Assembly: GCA_003427395.1 (NCBI GenBank)
Contig: BFEA01000658.1
Span: 162,034 to 187,490 of the forward strand
DNA from: Chara braunii
Lineage: Eukaryota > Streptophyta > Charophyceae > Charales > Characeae
DNA: 25,457 nt
Direction: 5' to 3'
This document shows, piece by piece, positions 1 through 9,400 of this stretch. The position numbers and the translations under genes were made by a program. Positions within the stretch are counted from its first letter, which is position 1. Each line of letters starts with the position of its first letter. Under the pieces are notes generated by a model. It worked only from the letters and a program-made list of their open reading frames with translations. It was not told where the DNA came from and ran no database searches.

Positions 1-86
<86 letters not shown>
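1..86. repeat. (TC)n microsatellite
   Basis: An uninterrupted TC dinucleotide run fills the left edge of the window and passes into a short C-rich tail. The true left end lies outside the window. Confidence 0.98.
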
Positions 87-88
<2 letters not shown>

Positions 89-898
89 CCTCCCCATCTG
101 TATGTGTTGTCATATCCGGTATATACTCAAGAAAAGCATGACTGCGCCAGACTGTTTCGTCGGACTTTCGCCGACTCATCAAGAGGTTATGTGTGTGTGT
201 GCCACTGTGTGGCCTTGCATGTGTTTGCGTGTGTGTATTAGTGTAAGTGTTGAGTCTCAGGTAGGTGGGGAAGTCGTGTTCAACTGTGTGCCATAGTTTT
301 TCTTGCGTGAGGCCTTGCAGCGTATGAATAAAGTAGTCGACATCGAATCTGCTTGGCATTTGCTATCTGATATGGAAAATTCGATCATGGATCTGAAATA
401 GTGTCATTATGCTGGCAGTGCTGAAGTGTCTCGGAGCATTCGATCATTCGATCATTGGATTTTATTTCCTGTCGCAATGGGAAAAAAAAAGAAAACAGAA
501 AAACAAATTGACAGCTAACCAACAGATGTCACCATTAAGGAAATCCATGGGACATCACCATCAGTTGTGGATCTTTCTTATCTATGGAAGAAAGAAAGGG
601 ATAGTATCTTTCAGTGGTGGGTATTTTCTTTATTAAAAAAAAAAAAACACCTCATTAAGAAGATTCGTGGGGCGTTGCCACAGGTTCATTTGAAATTCCG
701 TGGACTTTTTTAATTTGATTATTTGCCACGTATTTCATTCATCGAAATTGATTATTTGACATGTAATAAAAGTTATAAAACTCAGTGCTGCGCAATTTGG
801 ATTTTTTTTTGTATTTTTTTTTATACATTTCACTTCCATCGATCAAATCAAAACCTAAAAGTCTTCTATGGTGTGCTACCAAGGGCCACCTTTTATAG
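87..898. other. no recognisable gene; AT-rich, with A and T tracts
   Basis: I find no protein family, RNA or transposon motif here. The first 200 bases are GT-rich (GTGTGTGTG near 190). The rest is AT-rich with A runs near 481 and 635 and T runs near 805. A short direct repeat of CATTCGATCATT type lies near 438-455. The small open frames at 102-296 and 409-636 have no recognisable composition. Confidence 0.6.
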
Positions 899-1110
899 TT
901 TTTTTTTTTTTTTTTTTTTTTGACAAAACATATGTGGCAGCCTGCTATTGGAGGTGATACGAACATCCTTCAATAGCAAGCCCTAGTTTATAGATGGTTC
1001 CAATCCATTGGTGGGGAGCATCACCTGCTGGGGATCGGGTCCAGTGTCCCACTCACAACATCAGAGAAACAACATTGGTTGTCCTCTCACGAGGGGATTG
1101 AATGTCCGCC
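899..1110 (-). mobile_element. short retroposon family, copy 1 (A-tailed on the minus strand)
   Basis: A T run (899-921), which is an A tail on the minus strand, is followed by a block shared with three other places in this window. The conserved core is GGGGAGCATCACCTGCTGGG then TCGGGTCCAGTGTCCCA (about 1014-1051). It matches the copy at 11877-12030 at most positions, and the core also recurs at 7225-7395 (plus) and 17310-17460 (minus). Known biology: SINEs and LINE 3' ends leave such A-tailed dispersed copies. Whether this is an independent SINE or a LINE 3' UTR cannot be told here. The upstream boundary is a guess. Confidence 0.55.
940..981. repeat. 11-bp inverted repeat (hairpin)
   Basis: The arms GCCTGCTATTG (940-950) and CAATAGCAAGC (971-981) pair with one mismatch around a 20-base loop. 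It lies inside retroposon copy 1 and is absent from the other copies, so it may be a small separate insertion. Confidence 0.6.
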
Positions 1111-1578
1111 TAATTAACAGCCAGGTCACCGACGGGCTCCTCCAGGAGGTTCTTAGTTGCTTCCACGTCTTTGGTTTGTTCCCTGCTCCAGGAATTAAAG
1201 TTACTAAACCGATTGCTTCGCACATTTATCATTTTTCGTGTTCTATTTTTCACGTTTCTTTCTTTTAGGCAATAAAATTAGAAGTTATTGCTTTGTTGGC
1301 ACTTAGAGTGAGATCAAGTGCAGTAAGAAAGAGAAATATTCTGAGCAGTTTCATGAAAAAAACTGTGAAAGAAATATAGCGTTCCCCTGTTGTTCACTCA
1401 TATTTATAACGCACTGAAATAGTAAAACGGCCCATTTTTTTTAATGTGATAGAAAAACAGGTGTCATGATGCATAAAAGTCACCGGTCTGCAGAATCCGG
1501 ATCGATGGCCTCATGTTCTTTGTCCGAAGAAAACATTGGCAAGGGAGGTGCGCGAAGTGAGTCCATCATGGATGGTAG
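1111..1578. other. 5' flank of the hAT pseudogene; possible N-terminal exon
   Basis: No strong gene is seen. An ATG pair at 1466 opens a 51-codon frame, rich in Ser and charged residues, that ends at TGA 1619-1621, in a different frame from the transposase. It could be a displaced N-terminal piece of the hAT gene (frameshift or lost intron), but nothing proves it. I could not find a hAT terminal inverted repeat here. Confidence 0.4.
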
Positions 1579-3656
1579 CAACAAATTGAGTTCTTCTTCG
1601 AATCTAGATATGATGAGTTGAAGAACATGGTTGAGAGGGCACTTAAGAAAGGTGACCCTCATGCCGACTACTTTCTCAAGGACGAGAAAATGAGCAAAGC
1701 ATCATGTTGGCACAAATTTGCTCATGTCTGTTCACCTGACGGGTCGGTAGTGAAGGCGAACAACAGTGGGTATGTCGCATGCAAAAAGTGTTTCGCTGTG
1801 TATGCCTTCACTACTTCGAATGGGACAAGCTCCTTGAATAACCACAAATGCAAGGTAGAGGAGAAAGATGCAGGAGTCATGCAAGTCTTTGCGACAACTG
1901 TGCAGCCCTCAACTGTACAGAAAAAGAAAGTCGCTAGGGCAGTAGCATTGATGTGTTGCGATGATCTGCGACTGTTTTCTATGGTTTCTGATTCTGGTTT
2001 TCAAACCGTCGCACATACCATTCTTGATGTTGGTATAAGTTCAAATAGAGGGATGAAGGCAGAAAGTTTGTTGCCAGCGGCAAACACTGTTACAAACCAG
2101 GTGATAGGAATTGCGGCAGACTTTAAGGTCGTGGTAAAGGCGTTGGTAGTGGACCATTTTGTTGATCGTGCGTCGGCTGGGTTCACTGTAGATTTGTGGA
2201 CAGACTCGTTGAAAAAAAAATCCTTTATGTCTGTTACAATCCACTTCATTGATAAGACTTTTAGACTCCATGATAAGACTCTTCAAGTCAAGGTTTTCCA
2301 CAATGAGTCACATACAACCCTTCTTGTCAAGAAAACGTTTCAAGAGTGTCTTGCTGAGTTTGGTTGTGAAGAGCAGGAGTTGTGCCATGTCTGCTCAGAC
2401 AGTGGATCCAACATGTGTGGTTCTTAATGTATCAAAAGTTTGTACACGTGGCATCCATGCGCCGATCATAAGATCGCAACCATCCTCACAACTGTGCTAT
2501 CCAAAGCTACGTCGGCAAAATCTGGGCCTTTCTACAGGTATTATGACAAAGTTCCTCAAGTTTATGATGTCATTGACTGTTGCAAGGGTGTTGTGCGGTT
2601 TTTCAAGCAAGCAAATCTGCAAAACAGTCTAAAAACAACGTTAAAGCAAGAAAATGCAACAAGGTGGAATTCTCTTCTGCGTTTGTTGAATAGCATTATT
2701 GACAATTACGATGACGTGAACACTATTCTCGCAAAAAGGTCTGGAAACAGACAAATTGTAGTTCAATTGCGAGGATCGATCGAGAACTTTTGGTTGAGCT
2801 GTCACGTTTTCTCGCTCGGTTTCAGGAGGCCACATTAAAACTAGAAAAGTTTTTGGAACCTACGTTGCACCTTGTTGCTTTTGAGCGTCATGCTTTGTTG
2901 GAGCATTGTGACATTCATCTGACAACTCGCACTGGCATTGACGCCAACGGTAAGGAACTCGCTTATCCACCTGATTCTGAGCAAATTATAGAAATCAAGA
3001 AGTTGATAAAAGAGGTGCTCGTCGAGAAATGGCAGTTGGAGGACTCACATGTTGTGGCTGCATTTTTTGACCCTCGACAAAAGGACCGGCTAGAGATTTT
3101 TGAGGTTCCGTTTGTCCATGTGAAAAGAGGTAAGTCACGCCTGAAGGAGATAATGCAGTAGGTTGGTGCAGGGGTCTTCGAGGGGTTGAATGTTTCCAAA
3201 ACTGATGAATTTAAAGTCGCCCCACAGCGCCCACGAAAGAGACGCAAGGCAATGCCTCAGGTCACAACCTTGGACAGTTCAGAAGACAAAGAAGAAGATT
3301 TTCCCAGTTCGGGCATCACTTCTACATTGGGCGAACAGATTGAGAAAGAAATGCGATTGTACTTCAGTTTGAAACTAACAAAGGATGAGAGGAATACTTT
3401 TAGTATCTTGCCTTGGTGGAAGGCAAAGGAATCTGCAGTCAAAATTGCAGAGAAGCAGCTTCTGCTACCCTCTTTGTCAATCATGGCCCGTGCAGCCCGC
3501 TCAGTTTTGTGTGTGCCAGCCTCCAGCTCCAAGAGCGAGTGCAACTTCTCCGATGCAAGAAACACAATCACGAAGAAAAGGAATAACCTCAATCCTTCAA
3601 TTGTGAACGACGTTCTTTTTGTGAGATCAAACAAAGATTTGATCAGTAATTTATAG
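1579..3656 (+). pseudogene. hAT-family transposase, broken (BED finger + RNase H-like core + hATC)
   Basis: This is a near full-length hAT cut-and-paste transposase of about 690 codons. The frame is open from 1579 (TAG at 1576-1578); the first in-frame Met is at 1627. In order: a BED-like zinc finger (about 1738-1855) with CKKC and a closing HKC; the RNase H-fold start with VDLWTDS (2191-2211), carrying the first catalytic Asp; SDSGSNM (about 2395-2418), carrying the second; CADHK; ENATRWNSLL (about 2650-2680); VAAFFDPRQK (about 3052-3081); and a C-terminal hATC dimerisation domain with PWWK, CVPASSSKSECNFS and a closing NNLNPSIV (about 3410-3615). Breaks: stop TAA 2425-2427, a frame change at about 2770-2835, and stop TAG 3159-3161. 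TIRs and an 8-bp target duplication were not found. The copy cannot make an intact enzyme. Family call is firm; the 5' end is uncertain. Confidence 0.93.
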
Positions 3657-3959
3657 ATGTTGCATCTCCAGAAGTTGCTGGTTTGGGTCGTTGGTTAGCT
3701 AACAGTCATTTTTCTTTAATCACGTTTGATGTCTGTTAACAAGTGTTACATAGTATGCATTCCATACGGATTTGAAAGGATTATTTTTTTGTAGATCAGA
3801 CTATCGCAGATACTGCTTGTGCAATGTGCATACGAGATGAAATGTTTTTTTGGATATTATGGTAATCTGGTTGTCCAATGTGTTTGGGACTCTTCAATGT
3901 CGTCGTGCAGAAAAAAACTTGCAAATGTGGTGAATTTTAATTGATGACTAAAAAATGTA
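3657..3959. other. 3' flank of the hAT pseudogene, no gene
   Basis: AT-rich sequence after the hAT stop. It is presumably the element's 3' untranslated and subterminal part. No inverted partner of any 5' sequence was recognised. Confidence 0.4.
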
Positions 3960-3984
3960 AAGGACACTTAAAAAGTATTGGTGT

Positions 3985-4200
3985 GTAATGCTATGTCTCG
4001 GTGGGTACACTACTACATTGGGTAGGTACAACCGGGGCAAGGGTAGGTACAAGTGGGGCATTGGTGAACATGGGTGGGTTACGGGTGGGCATGGGTGTGC
4101 CTGGGCGGGCCACGGGTGGATGTTGTGTAGGTCCTGGGCGGGTTGGATGCGGTTGACCATTTTTTCACGTTCCCAGTCGGGTCGGGCGCGGGTGGGAAAA
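3985..4200 (+). repeat. GGGT-rich degenerate repeat block
   Basis: Irregular repetition of GGGTAGGTACAA, GGGTGGG, GGGCGGG and GTCGGGTCGGGCGCGGGTGGG-like words. Subterminal GGGT/GGGC repeats are known for some hAT elements, so this could be the right subterminal region of the element above. That is inference only, because no matching left end is visible. Confidence 0.4.
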
Positions 4201-4426
4201 TTTCAAAAACACAGTTCTGGGTTGGATGCAGTTTGAAATTTGTTTGAAGATCAGATCCAGTTTGGATCTGCCTACATTTATTTTTTTTTAGCAAATGTGG
4301 CCCGGATCTAGTTCGTAAAAGATGTAGTTTTGCGAGTTGTGGTGCACGCCCTGAAGCGCCTTTTCGCCGCTTGGCACCCATAGCAGCTCGTCAGAGGGAT
4401 GTAGCTCCACGTTAGTTTGCAGGTCA

Positions 4427-4475
4427 GGGAGGTTAGGGGGAGGTGAGGGAAGAGGGGGATTGGGGGAGGTTAGGG
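4427..4475 (+). other. potential G-quadruplex tract
   Basis: Seven separate runs of at least three G occur in 49 bases (GGGAGG, TTAGGGGGAGG, GAGGGAAGAGGGGG, TTGGGGGAGG, TTAGGG), with loops of 1-7 bases. This satisfies the usual G4 pattern several times over. No gene is attached to it. Confidence 0.7.
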
Positions 4476-4479
4476 ATAT

Positions 4480-5400
4480 GTTCGAGTGAACCCATACCTG
4501 TAAGCAAAATATCTGTGAAGACGACATCTCTTCAACAAACGTCATTCTCCCTCTGTGTGTCAGGCCGTTCGTAGAACACAACGGAGCGCAGCGATGGCAG
4601 GAAGGGATTAGAGAATGTCAGCGATGGCGTTGTAAGTTCGTGAGCATTAGGTCGCTCGTGCTTGCTCGACACGCGAGCGCAGGCGAGGAAGGGAGAGTAT
4701 GATGTAATGTTGCGGAGAGGTGAACGTGGGAGGGGGAGCTAGCGTCGAGCATTGCAAGTTTACCTTGTTGTAGATGTTGTTTGCAGTGGTAGTATGTATA
4801 TTATATATTGAGAGTATCGTAGTGGTTTTGCAGTGTTCGTATTTCTTTGATGTATGGTGAGTGGGTATGATATAATCAGGGTGTGTGCGTATTTGGTGGG
4901 GAGGGTGGTGGCGAGGGCCATAGCTATAGTAAATCCGAGGGGGGTTGGGGTGATTGTGTGTGATTTCTTCATGCAGCAATGGGTAGTGTCGGTGGTATAC
5001 CCGTGTGAAGCAACGTTTTTCTTGCTTCATGTTTGTTCAGTGTTTGTGCTTCGTTTGTCCTATTAGAATACAAGTGTTGTGTAGTGTCTCTGTTGTCTTG
5101 TCGTTTTGGAGTTTTGAAATGGCTATGGCGTGTGTGCTTGGTCGTGGGTGGTTCGAGATTTGTTCGGCATGTTGCTTCTGTCGTTGTCATGTGTGGAGTC
5201 AGTCGTGTCGTTTGTGTGTGGTGACGTGTGTAGTTTATTCGTTTTGCTTGGCGCGGGTGTCGTTTGGTTTGGGCCCGCGTGGGATTTTTGTTTTTTTTGG
5301 AGGTTATTTCTTTTTGTGTATGTGGTGGAGTGAGTGCTAGCGTTGTTAGATTTTTATTGTTGTTTTTTTAAATAAAAAAAATTGTCCCATAACCAGTATC
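4480..5400. other. G/T-skewed region without a recognisable gene
   Basis: The plus strand is strongly enriched in G and T. A long frame at 5005-5340 is Cys-, Val- and Phe-rich simply because TGT, GTG and TTT codons dominate. No family, splice pattern or RNA gene is recognised. Confidence 0.6.
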
Positions 5401-5407
5401 TGGCTTA

Positions 5408-5545
5408 CTTCTCGTATGTTATTTATGTGTTGTGGGTGTTAGTTTAGTTGGAGGTGGCGTGGGTGTCGTGTATTACCTTCTCGTATATTATTTATGTGTT
5501 GTGGGTGTTAGTTTAGTTGCAGGTGGCTTGGGTGCTGTGTATTAC
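5408..5545 (+). repeat. 69-bp tandem duplication
   Basis: Two adjacent copies, 5408-5476 and 5477-5545, start with CTTCTCGTAT and end with GTATTAC. They share TTATTTATGTGTTGTGGGTG and TTAGTTTAGTTG, with only a handful of differences. Confidence 0.93.
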
Positions 5546-5919
5546 CGTGAATAGGGAGTGGGCATTCGATGTGATGCATGTGTGGTTAAAAAGTTTTTCA
5601 ACTTTTTTTCTGTAAACATTTTTAATTCATCATTCTTGAATTTTATAGGGAGCTTGTAACTGGGGGTTCGTGTGCGGGAAATAATTTTAATTTTGTTTTT
5701 TATTATTATTTAATTGATTAGTTTTTTTTTTATTATTTTTAATGTATTAAATATATTACTTATTGTTTATTATTATTTATTATCAATTATTTACTATCAT
5801 TTATTTATTTATTAGTTTTTATATTTATCATTTTATTACTCTATTAATACTATTATGTGATTTTTTATTCTTATTATCAATGTATGGGTTACTTGTTTTT
5901 TTTGTCTTTACCATCCTGA
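5546..5919. other. AT-rich low-complexity stretch
   Basis: From about 5690 to 5880 the sequence is a degenerate TTATTA/TTTATT array with long T runs. No gene is seen. Confidence 0.75.
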
Positions 5920-6060
5920 CTTATTGTGTATCCATTGATGTGAACTATCTTTATACTTATTCAGACACTTTTCCTGTGGTAAAATACAGCCCTCTCCTAT
6001 CTTATTGTGTATCCACTGACGTGAACTATCTTTATACTTCTTCATACACTTCTTCCCACC
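5920..6060 (+). repeat. 81-bp direct duplication
   Basis: CTTATTGTGTATCCA, then GTGAACTATCTTTATACTT, begins at 5920 and again at 6001. The second copy is about 60 bases long and ends in a CCCACCCCACCCAC tract. Differences are few (TTGATG versus CTGACG), so the event is fairly recent. Confidence 0.88.
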
Positions 6061-6219
6061 CCACCCACTAACAATATGTACATAAGTTTTAAAGTTCACA
6101 TTTGCTCCATATTACAAGTTCAAGGTGTCATAAAAAGAAGTCAGGAAACGTTCAAAAAAACAAGATGGGGGAAGCTCCCTCATGCAAGGCCGTTTGAAAG
6201 TTCCCCATCTAATACAGAA

Positions 6220-6615
6220 TCATTTAATAACAACCGCTTTAGCCGTACAACCTTTCTTTTGTACTCTGAGTTTCCTGTCTGCCGATATTGTCAGTTTGAT
6301 ATTACATTTAACTGCCCCCCTGATCATAGCGGAGGTGAGTCGTTTGCCCCTGCGCACTGCTGAGTTACAAAGATTCCAAAGAGCGTATGAATAGCACCAC
6401 AAAGTGTTTCTTCAGCGTGGGAGCGGCAGGGCAAGGGTCGCTGTCGTCTAGAAGTTGACCCAGAAGTACAAACTAGTCGTTCCATCGAGCCTGTACATCT
6501 GGGACCGGGACGTTAGAATGGCGCCACCAGTCCCAAAAAGATTGAGTAAGGTCACACTGCAACAAAAAATGGTGTACATCTTCCATGCGAGTTCCTGGAC
6601 ACACTGACTCCCCCA
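6220..6615 (-). pseudogene. LINE ORF2 C-terminus with zinc-binding (zf-RVT) motif
   Basis: Read on the minus strand, 6615-6475 encodes ESVCPGTRMEDVHHFLLQC followed by a Trp-rich stretch (FWDWWRH). This is the pattern of the zinc-binding region at the end of plant L1-type reverse transcriptases (Cys, then His-x-Cys-like spacing, then W residues). A stop lies at 6473-6475. The reading resumes in another frame at 6402-6220 with YALWNLCNSAVRRGKRL, typical of the very end of LINE ORF2. The domains upstream of this point are missing: 6640 onward is unrelated repeat DNA. It differs clearly from the LINE at 7396-10330, so it is a separate, 5'-truncated and frameshifted insertion. Confidence 0.75.
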
Positions 6616-6639
6616 CGGCCGTGGTCGCCATGGGCACGA

Positions 6640-6894
6640 TCACGACCCGCGACCGTGGTCTTCAACGGCCTGCCGCGGCCGAGAGGAGAGGGGGTTGGGG
6701 AAGGGGGTTGTGGATTGGGGTTCGGAACCCTGACCCCACCCCCTTAAACAAAAAAAAGTTAAAAAAATATATATTTTCAGGGGCGTAAAAAAAAATATTT
6801 TTGGGGGGATGGTTCTTGGTGTGTGAAAAAAAAAAAAAAAAATCGAAAAAAAACAATATTAATTGATTGATAGATTGATTGATTGATTAAATGG

Positions 6895-6942
<48 letters not shown>

Positions 6943-6985
6943 TTGATTGATTGATTGATTGATTGGTGGGATAGGGGTCATCCTT
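6640..6985 (+). repeat. composite repeat: GC-rich head, A-rich middle, (TTGA)n, GGTGGG end
   Basis: In order: GGCCTGCCGCGGCC and a G-rich part (6668-6740), A-rich tracts (6750-6855), a TTGA tetranucleotide array with a few TTGG variants (6862-6966), then GGTGGGATAGGGGTC. The same order appears inverted at 25230-25457, where the array is followed by GGTGGGGGAGGGGTC. The shared downstream word shows the two are relatives rather than chance microsatellites. Confidence 0.75.
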
Positions 6986-7004
6986 CCCCTTCCTCGACAC
7001 ACGA

Positions 7005-7009
7005 ACACA

Positions 7010-7052
<43 letters not shown>

Positions 7053-7062
7053 ACACACACAT
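7005..7062. repeat. (CA)n microsatellite
   Basis: A CA dinucleotide array with a few CATACA interruptions. Confidence 0.97.
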
Positions 7063-7224
7063 AGGCTGTATTTTACCATAGTATATTGAAGGCTGCTTTG
7101 AGCAATTCACTTGTTGTGTGTCCGGATATGTAGATAGGATAGGGTTGCTATTATAGGATGACAACCTTTTTGTGATTTTCGCATGATTGTCCTTTTTTTT
7201 TTTCATTTTCATTTTCTTTTGCAA

Positions 7225-7395
7225 CTTGGGCCCTGTTGTACCGGGAGGACCAGGGTCTCACTGGTTGGACGACTGTGGCATCTCTTAGCCCCATTCGATC
7301 GCAGCATTCATGAGAGGGATGCCGGGCCCGCTTCCCGGTCTTAATGAAAGTTTATTTTTGAAAATAAATAAATAAATAATAATAATAATAATAAC
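7225..7395 (+). mobile_element. short retroposon family, copy 2 (AAATAAAT/AAT-tailed)
   Basis: The plus strand contains AGGGATGCCGGGCCCGCTTCCCGG (core about 7316-7340 in pieces), then AAAGTTTATTTTTG and a tail of AAATAAATAAAT passing into AATAATAAT (7363-7395). The core word, and CATGAATGCTG on its other side, match the minus-strand copy at 17310-17460. The tail butts directly onto LINE coding sequence at 7396, so the retroposon appears to have landed in the LINE. The left boundary (about 7225) is estimated and no target duplication was found. Confidence 0.6.
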
Positions 7396-8340
7396 CCAGC
7401 AAAATAGCACGCCAGTCCCACGACCATTCAATGCCTGCCAGTTCCCTCCAAATGCAATCCCACTGCCTCCATAGTAGGACCGTCATTGGACATTGCATAA
7501 AATATGCTGAATAGTTTCACAATTTTTTTTACTAAGGAACACCGAGCTGCAAGACTTACACCATGTGGAACTTTTGTTCCAGAGTTTAATGATCCATGAG
7601 TCATTCATTCGTTGGTAGAGTCGATGGATGATGATTTGTCGTTGAAGGGAAGCAAATTTGGTTGGTCTTATTTTCAGGTTACTAAAAAGTTCATTGTTTT
7701 TAAACCGCCAATACCTTTCTCACCTATCGGTGCCAAACCTAAAATGAACCTGCGCACTAAAGGTACTGGTGGTTTAAGAGTTTTTCTATGAATATTCAAA
7801 TGTTTGGCCCACCTATCCTGTACAACTGCAGTCATATCTACCCCTGGTGCGAGTAGACGATATATTGCTTTGACCGAAAGGGATTGTAGAGTTATTGGTT
7901 TTCCTTTTCCCCTGGTTTTCCAGACCCACTCTTCAAGGTCCAGGGGGATATTTGGGATGGGGCAGTGAGGAAGGAAAATTTTTCATCCTTTAACTAACAA
8001 AATGTATAAGTATTCATCCTCTCACATGGGTGGAAGATTTATTATAGAGCATCCCCCAAGCAAAGAAGCAGTCTAGGAAAGAAGGGTCGAGGGGAGTTGG
8101 TAGAAGCGATCTGTTATTGGATAATCGGTGGGTGTATCTGTTGAAATTGTGACGTAGATTACCCCTACCTAATAGACCCTTCCTCTCCCGATGAGGAGGT
8201 ACTAAGACAACCCCTATTTGGCAACAGATGGAATGGTTGTATATTTAATAGTTTTGTCTCACCATGGTTCTTGTGGGTCAAAAGAGGGGTTGTGGGTAAA
8301 AGATGTATGGAACATGGAAAACAACGATTGAATAAATTCG
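7396..8340 (-). pseudogene. LINE ORF2 thumb and zinc-binding C-terminus
   Basis: Minus-strand reading gives, in order: LSNNRSLLPTPLDPSFLD (about 8130-8075), a stop, then IPLDLEEWVWKTRGKGKP and SLSVKAIYRLLAPG (about 7950-7845), DRWAKHLNIHRKTLKP, RRFILGLAPIGEKGIGGL (about 7760-7700), HRLYQRMNDSWIIKLW (about 7625-7575), WCKSC, CETIQHILC (about 7530-7505) and, after a frame change, WRELAGIEWSWDWRAI. C-x2-C followed by H-x3-C is the zf-RVT signature. Long stretches read openly with conservative composition, so decay is moderate. The ORF is cut at 7396 by the tail of the short retroposon. Confidence 0.85.
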
Positions 8341-8388
8341 GATAAATTAAGGAGGAGGCTTAGGTACGCCCACCAACTCCCACACAAT

Positions 8389-8673
8389 TTGGAGCAGATA
8401 ATTTTTCTCAATTACCTTAGTGTGGTTAGAATGCTAAAGAAAGGTATTTTCTTCAAAGAAGCGGATTGGGTAGTGGGGACTAACACTTTGAAACAATGGG
8501 AAGTAGGTCAGATCATGCAACTTTATTCGGATGGAGCTCGAGCAAGGCTTTGTAGTATGATTAGGGAGTCGTTCTTGTACCAATCCACCAACTACCAGGT
8601 AAAGTTTTTCCCTCAATCTAGAGATTTGTTTGAAAGCTATAGGTTTTCGATGTTTATCAATGGGAAAAATTAA
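8389..8673 (+). CDS. unassigned 94-aa plus-strand ORF inside the minus-strand LINE
   Basis: The frame reads openly from about 8335 to 8673, including LRRRLRYAHQLPHNLEQ before the first Met. It contains ADWVVGTNTLKQWEVGQ and LYSDGARARLCSM, then RDLFESYRFSMF. The composition is protein-like, unlike most accidental frames here, but I do not recognise the family. It replaces the place where the LINE should carry its catalytic F/YADD box and the start of the thumb. It could be an inverted segment of another LINE copy, a captured fragment or chance. Nothing suggests independent expression. Confidence 0.3.
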   Translation: MEQIIFLNYLSVVRMLKKGIFFKEADWVVGTNTLKQWEVGQIMQLYSDGARARLCSMIRESFLYQSTNYQVKFFPQSRDLFESYRFSMFINGKN

Positions 8674-8679
8674 ATATTT

Positions 8680-9400
8680 TATCTATTGAAGTGATAGAGC
8701 TTGAAATTCTAAGGAAGGATTCATAACTCTCAATCCTCCTTTGGGTTCAGGCTGAATTAAAAAAAGTCACGCCATTCTAGGGATGACTTTTTCCAACTCG
8801 TGACTGTTTCTCCATTAAAAAGCGGTCAAGGATCCCCCTTGCTTTACTGATTGAAGTATAATTTCTGGTGAAAGAAGATCATTGACCTGAAGCATCGCAG
8901 TTGCATTGGTGTGAAAAATCCTTAGCCGCCTAAATACACTAGGACCAAAATTCATCTTATTGAAGCATACATAAAAAAAAAATCAGTCCAGATGATTATA
9001 AGTCTATTAAAAGTCTATGAATACAATTCTTGTGTTCTGCTTTAGTTTTATGAATAACCTTATCAATTTTATTTGATTAAAAGTGTTATTTTGGATATGC
9101 CTTCCTTTAATAAAACCTGTATGAGAATGATGTATAATGTTCATCATCATCGGAATCATACGATTGGTTAAGATGTTGACGAGCATCTTGTATACTACTG
9201 GAAATAAAATTATTGGTTTATACTTTCTAATATTTGTTTTGTTCTCTTTCTTGTACAATAAAGAGAGGATACCTTGACCTACGAACTCCCAGAACCTACG
9301 TGATTCCTGAACAAATTCATAATACTCTATCACGTATGAAGACGAGGTCGACCATATGGTTTCTCTGGTTTCCTTGGGGAGACAATCCACCCTTGGGGTT
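8680..9400 (-). pseudogene. LINE reverse transcriptase, fingers and palm (broken)
   Basis: The minus strand (about 9260-9007) encodes GILSLLYKKENKTNIRKYKP, then LFPVVYKMLVNILTNRM, then SHTGFIKGRHIQNN and FIDF. These are the opening RT motifs of a LINE (RPI-L, YK-L-N-L-R, GF--GR-I). The FIDF Asp corresponds to motif A. After a break, MNFGPSVFRRLRIF, VNDLLSP and VKQGGSLTAF (about 8955-8815) match the block leading to the QG motif. The F/YADD catalytic box that should follow is not present. Loss of the catalytic box plus stops make it non-functional. Confidence 0.82.

Noticed and set aside
739-966. Lys-rich 75-aa minus-strand ORF
   Set aside because: Arises from T tracts and the retroposon tail.
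2001-2301. minus-strand ORFs inside the hAT gene
   Set aside because: Antisense shadows of the transposase coding strand.
5005-5340. 111-aa Cys-rich plus-strand ORF
   Set aside because: Its composition follows from the G/T skew (TGT, GTG, TTT codons). No domain, and overlapping frames look the same.
6862-6966. telomere-like array
   Set aside because: The unit is TTGA, not a TTTAGGG-type repeat, and it lies in an internal dispersed composite.
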